Assembly: GCA_027704905.1 (NCBI GenBank)
Contig: CM051000.1
Location: 18,375,949-18,439,948, forward strand
From: Muraenolepis orangiensis
Taxonomy: Eukaryota > Chordata > Actinopteri > Gadiformes > Muraenolepididae
Length of the DNA: 64,000 nucleotides
Direction: 5' to 3'
A program made the position numbers and the translations under genes. Shown piece after piece: positions 46,906 through 64,000 of this stretch. Each line of letters opens with the position of its first letter. The stretch's first letter is position 1. The notes below the pieces were generated by a model. That model saw only the letters and a program-made list of their open reading frames with translations, was not told the origin of the DNA and did no database searches.

Positions 46906-49900
46906 CTGGCTAGTGTTAACAATAACACCACAGTGGCTAACAGTCGGCTAGTTAAGCTAGCTACCGCTAGCATTTGGAGGTTAATGGATGCTAGTCTAGA
47001 TAGCGTTCGTTTTGAGACCCGCTCAATTGACAAACTTATGATCAAATCACCTCAGGATGGCGGTAATGAAGCAGGGGTGGACATGTATTACTTGCAAGAA
47101 GCTTTTCACAGATGAAAATAGCCAGGTCATTTTGTGTGACTATTGTCACCATTATCTGTGTGCAAAGTGTGCCAAACTCAACGCTACTGATTATAAAGTG
47201 CTAACGAAGAAAGAAGGTTTGGACTGGTAAAACATGTACTCCATACATGAAAGACCTCTTGAAAAACAACACAATTGAGCAAGGGTTTGACCCCAGACCA
47301 GCAGGATAGCAGCACTAATTTACAATAATTTCTAGCACTGGTTGAGAAAAAATTTGAAGAAATGGATCAGAAGATTGAGCAGAGAATGATCAAACACATT
47401 GAAATTGTGACAGGAGAGATCCCAAAGCAGATGCAGCGGAGGCTGCAACAGATTCTCAGGACAAGGCCCATCCTCCTGACAGAAATATAGTGCGGGAAGC
47501 TTTTGTAGAACAAAAGAAGGCTGATGGCGATCGAGAGTTGAGAGCAAATAACATTGTGATCTTCAGAGCCAAAGAAAGTGATGGAACCAGCCCAGAGCAG
47601 CGCACCCAGGATGACACAGCCTTTTTTGATGCGTTGTGTACGGATGTCTTGCAAATTGGACCTTGTCGAACAAAGGAAATAGTTAGTCTTGGGCCAAAAA
47701 AAGATGACAATCATACACGTCCTCTGAAAATCACCATGGATAACAAATAGACCAAGGAGAAGTTTATGAGTAGTCTGAGCAAACTCAAAGATGCTGAGGA
47801 GGAATATAAATCCATCAGTGTTACCCATGATCACACCAAAGAGGACAGAGAAAATATCCGAGTTAAGGTTACTGAGGCCAAAGCTAAAGAGGAAGCAGAC
47901 CCTTCAAAAAACTTCTGGTACAGGGTACGCGGACCACCGGAGAACCTGAAAATCATCAAAATCCCGAGATAAGCTCAGTGTTTCTGAAGAAGAGAGCAGA
48001 ATCCAACAGCCGATCTGCCACAAAAACATGTGTACGTAACTGCAAGTAAGGAGGAACAAAGTATTGTCACTGAATTAGTTGAGAGCATTGAATTAAATAC
48101 TAAGAATAACCACAATGACGATATGGACTCAAACACCACACCTGCAACAGACAATCCACTAAGAAACAAACATATAAACAAGAAAGAAAGTAACAAACCC
48201 AAGCAGAAAATATTGAACTCTCTCACCTGTTTGTCAACAAATGCAGATTGTCTCACAAATAAATTGGCAGAGCTTAGTTTCTACAGTCAATTATACAAAC
48301 CCCACATCATCATTACTGAAGTCATGCCCAAAAAAAATCCAGATCCAACATCACTGAAGCAGAACTGAAACTAGATGGATATAACCTTTGGCATAATCTG
48401 GAAGCAATCAAATATGGGAAGGAAGGCAGGGGAACCATTATATACACCGCAACATGCCTGAAAGCCAACCCGGCCACACATATCCAGGATGAAATTGAGG
48501 GTTCCAGCTTCAAGGATGCTGTTTTCACCTCTGTGGAGCTGGACAAAGGTGATAAACTACTTGTAGGATGCATCTACAGGAGTCCTAACTCCTCAGTAGA
48601 GACTAACAATGCACTCAACAGCCTCATGCGCAAAGTTGGGGACAAGTACTACTCCCATGTTCTCATCACAGGCGGCTTTAATTATCCCGGTGTAAACTGG
48701 GTCGGATGGGCAACCAAGGGCGAGAGTACTGAGGCAGCAGACTACACATTTATTGAGGCCTGTAGGGACAGCTACCTTCATCAACATGTCATGAAATAGA
48801 ATTGGTAACCAACCAAACCTACTGGACTTGGTTCTCACCAATGAAGAAAACATGGTTGCCAGTGATACGCATCTAGGAGCCCTTGGAGCTAGTGATCATT
48901 GCGTACTGTTGCATGATCTCAATTGCTACGTCACACTCACTCCAACAGCTCAGACCAGATATGTGTACGACAAGGGGGACTATGCCAAGTTAAGAGAGAT
49001 CCTGGACCATGACTGGGATGAGCTATTTCATGATTGCAAAGATGACGTCGAGCAACAATACGAGCTCTATCTAGACCACTACAATGCCGCCGTGGATGAG
49101 TGGATTCCCAGAAAGACATTCACCAACATTGGCTCCCAAGGGAGAACTCCTCTTGACCAAAACACTCTTCGCAGAGTCCGTAAGAAGCATTGTGCATGGC
49201 AACGCTTCATGGAAACCAGGCAGGGCGAAGAACACCAAAAATATTGCCGTGAACGCAACTGGGTCCGACACCTGACAAGGAAGCTGAAAAAAGCGTATGA
49301 AAAGTCCATTGCACAGCAGTCTAAAGCAAATCCAAAGAAGTTCTGGAGACACGTGAAATCCAAGACTAAAACAAGATCAGTCATCCCAGATCTTATCTCC
49401 CCAGCCACTGGCGAAAAGATATCAGGTGATCTAGAGAGAGCAGAATTACTAGTCTATACTTCTCTTCAGTTTTCACTCAGGAGCCACCAGGAGAGATACC
49501 AAGACTGCCTCATCTGCAGCTCACAACACTTCTTGAGAGGCTTGACATCAGCACAGATATGGTCTACAAAAAGCTTCAGAACCTGAATACATCAAAGTCA
49601 CCAGGACCAGACAGTGTATCACCACGAGTGCTACATGAAGCTGCCCCATCTCTAGCCAAAACCGCTTGCCCACATTTTCCAGACTTCGCTAAGGTCCCAA
49701 AAACTACCTGAGAAATGGATGAAGGCCAACATATCCGCCATATTCAAGAAAGGAGATAAGCAGATACCTGCCAACTACAGGCCAGTGAGCCTGACCAGTA
49801 TTCCGTGCAAAATCATGGAATCGATACTGCGAGATAAAATTGTTGATTTCCTGAAGGAAAATGATCTACTCAGCCACAAGCAGTATGGCTTCATAAGTGG

Positions 49901-51167
49901 CCGATCCACATCGCTCCAACTACTCAAAGTCATTCGACATCATTGACAGAGGAGGCCAGATAGATTGCATATTCTGCGACTTCATGAAGGCCTTTGACAA
50001 GGTCCCACACCGGAGGCTAATAGGGAAGGTCGAGACGTACGGTATCAGAGATTCCATCAAGGGTTGGCTTGAAGACTTCCTTAAGGATAGGTCCCAACAG
50101 GTAGTTGTGAATGGTGTGAAATCTACTCCAATGGCGGTCACGAGTGGGATCCCCCAAGGCTCTGTATTAGGACCTCTGCTCTTCGTTATTTATATTAGCG
50201 ACCTCCCAGAGGCGGTGCGATCCCAAATCTACTTATTCGCAGACGATACCAAGATTTACCGCAGGATCAACTCAGACGAGGACAGAAAGACCCTCCAGGC
50301 AGACCTAGAGATACTGGACAACTGGTCTCGGAAATGGCTACTTCTCTTCCATCCAAATAAATGCAAACTCATGAGTCTTGGCAACACTGGAAGTCCCAGG
50401 GAGTACTATATGGCCGACACCATCAATAACCAGAAAGTCAAGCTCACTAACTGCGAGACAGAAAAGGACCTGGGAGTTCTGCTTGATAATAAGCTTTCCT
50501 TCAACCAACACCTGGCAGACAAAGTTAACATAGCGAATCGCAATGTAGGCATTACCCACCAAACCTTCACATATTTGGATGAGGAAATCTTCATGCTCCT
50601 CTACAACTCACAAGTAAGACCCCACCTAGAATATGCAAATGCAGTTTGGAATCCCTATTTGGTGAAAGACAAAGAAGCAATCGAGACAGATCCCAGGCAT
50701 GAAGGAACTGAGTTATGAAGAGCGCCTACGGAAGCTCAATCTCTTCACACTAGCCTACAGAAGAGCGAGAGGCGACATGATTGAGACGTACAAAATCGTG
50801 TCGGGGAAGTACGACCACAAAGCAGCTCCAGACTTGAAGCCAGTCAACATGATGGACCGTCCGAACACAAGGGGAAACAGTAGGAAACTTGATGTGCGAA
50901 GAGCCGAAGGAGGCCACGACATGAGACACTACTTCTTCACTGTACGGGTCACCAAGACGTGGAATAAACTGCCAGAAGATGTCGTCACAGCTCCTACAGT
51001 CGACTCCTTCAAGCGGCGCCTCGACGTGTACTGGGAGAACAACCCGCTGAAATGGGACTTCAAGCACATCAGTGTCATCTAGTCTCCAGTTTCAATTTCG
51101 ATTTCTATTGTAATATTTTGATATGGATATATAGGCTTCGGCCTACATCCATCAATCAATTGTATTG
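46906..51167 (+). mobile_element. CR1/Rex-like LINE inserted into the L2-like element
   Basis: In order: a PHD-like zinc finger of ORF1 (CITCKKLFTDENS, CDYCHHYLCAKCAK, about 47084-47170), a coiled segment, AP endonuclease (IYRSPNSS, ITGGFNYPGVNW, LGASDH) and reverse transcriptase (ANYRPVSLTSIPCKIMES, SGIPQGSVLGPLL, LFADDTKIYR at about 50231). The C-terminus ends near 51082. Several frameshifts and stops make it non-autonomous now. The 3' end carries ttgtattgtattg just before the host LINE resumes. Confidence 0.8.
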
Positions 51168-52012
51168 TATTGAGGAGACCAGCCTGCTGAACATCTCGGA
51201 GGCGGATGTGCGCCGCACCTTCAAGCGGTTGAACATCCGTAAGGCGGCAGGCCCCGACGACATCCCGGGCCGCTTCCTCAGAGCATGCGCAGACCAGTTG
51301 GCAGGAGTCTTTGCAGACATCTTCAAACTCTCCCTGTCCCAGGCTGTTGTTCCCGCGTTCTTCAAGAGGTCCACCATCGTGCCTGTCAGTGTGCTATTGA
51401 AAGCATCCTCACCAACTGCATCACAGTGTGGTATGGCAACTGCACTGTTTCTGACCGGAAAGCGCTGCAGAGGGTGGTGAAAACCGCCCAACGCATCGTT
51501 GGACTACCCCTCCCTGCAATATACACTACCCACCACAAACGGTGTCTGAGGAAGGCACAAAAAATAGTGGATGACCCCTCTCACCCCAACCATGGACTGT
51601 TTGCCCTCCTCCCCTCCGGGAGGCGCTATAGAAACCTTTGTTCCAAGTCAAGCAGGCTTAGGAACAGCTTCTTCCCCTCAGCTGTCATCTCCCTGAACTC
51701 TGCACCATGAAGACAGCCCCCATATATGTACATTTATATATTTGTATCCTGCTTTCAATAATTGCATACCCCTGATTACTACCTGTTAAATACTCACTTA
51801 CCTGTATATACATATACCTATTAGTATGCTGTTCATATCCCATTTAATACCCAGTAGACTGTCTTTTAGTTTTAACCTGTAAATTCTAACTGTAAATTAT
51901 ATTATATTACCATGCACTTTACTGCAACATTTGCACTCTGGTTAGATGCTAAATTATTTTCGCTGTACTGTACTTGTGCTGTACAATGACAATTTGAATC
52001 GAATCGAATCGA
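51168..52012 (+). mobile_element. L2-like LINE, 3' part after the insertion
   Basis: It resumes with EETSLLNISEADVRRTFKRL, jumps by deletion to ILTNCITVWYGNCTVSDRKA, and ends with SFFPSAVISLN and a (gaatc)n tail at about 51995-52012. Confidence 0.8.
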
Positions 52013-52019
52013 ATTAAAC

Positions 52020-52290
52020 TGTAAAAACTACAATCCCCATCGTGCTGTGGAGGCAGCGCAGATGACGTCTTGTTTACGTTTGCGGCTCATCAGCTGATGC
52101 TACGCTGCGTGGCTAGCAGCATCGTCTCTCGCCCCGGGTTAGATATCAATATAAATATGAAGATGGGTCCAAGCCATGTTTGTTATATGTGTATATGAAG
52201 GTCAGCGTGTGTTGGCCTCTGTGTCGTTCATAGTGTTGCATTTCAACTCCACAGGAAGCTAGCGGTGCTACACTAAGCTAGCGGTGAGTG
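52020..52290 (+). promoter_or_regulatory. lrrc28: Probable lrrc28 promoter and 5' exon
   Basis: Just after the LINE tail, ACTACAATCCCCA (about 52028) resembles a ZNF143/STAF site and TGACGTC (about 52062) a CREB site. A GTGAGT donor after GCTAGCG near 52283 could end a non-coding first exon. This is inferred from motifs only. Confidence 0.35.
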
Positions 52291-52489
52291 AACCTTGAGC
52301 CCACTCATATTCAACCAACTGTCATTATGTTCTAACTATAATCCAAATGAACCAACTATAATCACGTTCTACTAACATGACAGTCCCGTGTGTTATTGTG
52401 TGGCGTTATGACGCCGATCACCACCGATGCCAGGGCCTTCATTGTCAAACACTCTTACTTTGTTATGGTGGTGACAGTAATTACTAGCT

Positions 52490-52760
52490 CTATGGAGTAA
52501 CACGACATAGAGCTGGGTACACAATTCACCTCTATAGAGCTAGATGCACAATTCAGAGAGACCGCTCTATAAAGCTAGATTTGCAATGCAGACACACAGC
52601 TATGTAGAGCTATATACAGCTATATGACATAGACCTAGACACACTATTCAGACTGACAGCTCTATGGAGCTAGATACACAATACAGACGGCTCTATAGAA
52701 CTGTCTGTCTGTATTGTATACAGAGTAAATATGCAATGCAACACATGCAGTTCGTTGTAT
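52490..52760. repeat. Degenerate repeat of ctctatagagctagatacac
   Basis: Four to five diverged units of about 50 bp in the lrrc28 5' intron. Confidence 0.6.
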
Positions 52761-52964
52761 ATAGAGCTAGTAATTATGATGTGAGAGATGATCATTGTAA
52801 TTCAATAAATTAAATTGAAAAAAACATGCAGACTTTCAGTGCGGGGATTTACTATTCTTGGTTTAGTTAGATTCCCCTTTTTTCTTGTAATCCTAACAGT
52901 GCCATCATGTCATAGAACGCAAAGAAGGTGTTTTTGAGGGTTTCTCTCTCTCTGGGGAGCAGCC

Positions 52965-57135
<4,171 letters not shown>

Positions 57136-57228
57136 CCTCTCCTCTCTGGCTCCGCCCTCGCCACTCTAGCTCCCCTCTTTGTCAATTTTTTTTGTTGCCC
57201 GATTGGCCGGTAACATCCCAACAATAAA

Positions 57229-63630
<6,402 letters not shown>

Positions 63631-63640
63631 GGGTCGCCTA

Positions 63641-63770
<130 letters not shown>

Positions 63771-64000
63771 TGAGTAGCGTCTCTTTGTCTTAAAATGCAG
63801 CTTTAAAGGTGCTGTAGGTAAGATTTAGGGGTTTTATTTGAGTGTAATTTGTAAGAAAGGACCTTGCCAGCCGTCAGCTATCAGTGAGTGAAACTGTTGT
63901 GAGAATATCTGTTTCTAGTTGACTGCGGCTGCCTCTGCATCAGACAGTTTAGATGTGAGAATCGCTCCCTGATCATTTCTGACCAATCAGGGGATGTCTC

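Overview
The window is vertebrate genomic DNA, almost certainly from a ray-finned (teleost) fish. The evidence is split coding exons with GT-AG introns, recognisable vertebrate gene families, fish-type LINE and hAT repeats, and a very high load of long (CA/GT)n and (GA/CT)n microsatellites and minisatellites. That load resembles codfishes (Gadiformes), but the species is an inference. There is no bacterial or viral gene layout and no CRISPR array.

Four protein-coding genes can be reconstructed with every exon junction in phase: ap3s2 (minus strand, coding 7749 to 2890, 6 exons, 192 aa), igf1r (plus, 12407 to 40927, 21 exons, 1379 aa), lrrc28 (plus, 52965 to 57135, 9 coding exons, 363 aa) and a shortened, diverged mef2a-type gene (plus, 59479 to 63630, 6 exons, about 317 aa). 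The igf1r-lrrc28-mef2a order is that of human 15q26.3. ap3s2 lies on 15q26.1 in human and here is the divergent neighbour of igf1r. The products act in separate processes: AP-3 vesicle sorting, insulin-like growth factor signalling, an uncharacterised LRR protein and MADS-box transcription.

Layout: 1-2340 holds repeats only. 2340-7750 is ap3s2 with intronic LINE and minisatellite sequence. 7750-11200 is intergenic, with a LINE tail and a GA/G tract. 11200-12548 is the CpG-rich igf1r 5' region and exon 1. 12549-28854 holds introns 1 and 2, including an antisense L2-like LINE and a 516-bp hAT-type element with a perfect 8-bp target duplication. 28855-40927 carries the other 19 exons. About 40928-44290 is the likely igf1r 3'UTR. 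44400-52010 is a LINE graveyard in which a CR1/Rex-like element sits inside an L2-like element. 52020-57228 is lrrc28. 58900-63630 is the mef2-type gene.

The most unusual signal is that several tandem repeats are built from the neighbouring exon-intron boundary. Downstream of 5' splice sites this is seen at ap3s2 exon 3, igf1r exons 8, 9 and 16, and lrrc28 exon 8; at 3' splice sites it is seen at igf1r exons 16 and 20. The best cases are runs of near-perfect decoy splice sites. In addition, about a dozen 3' splice sites sit directly behind (TG)n tracts.
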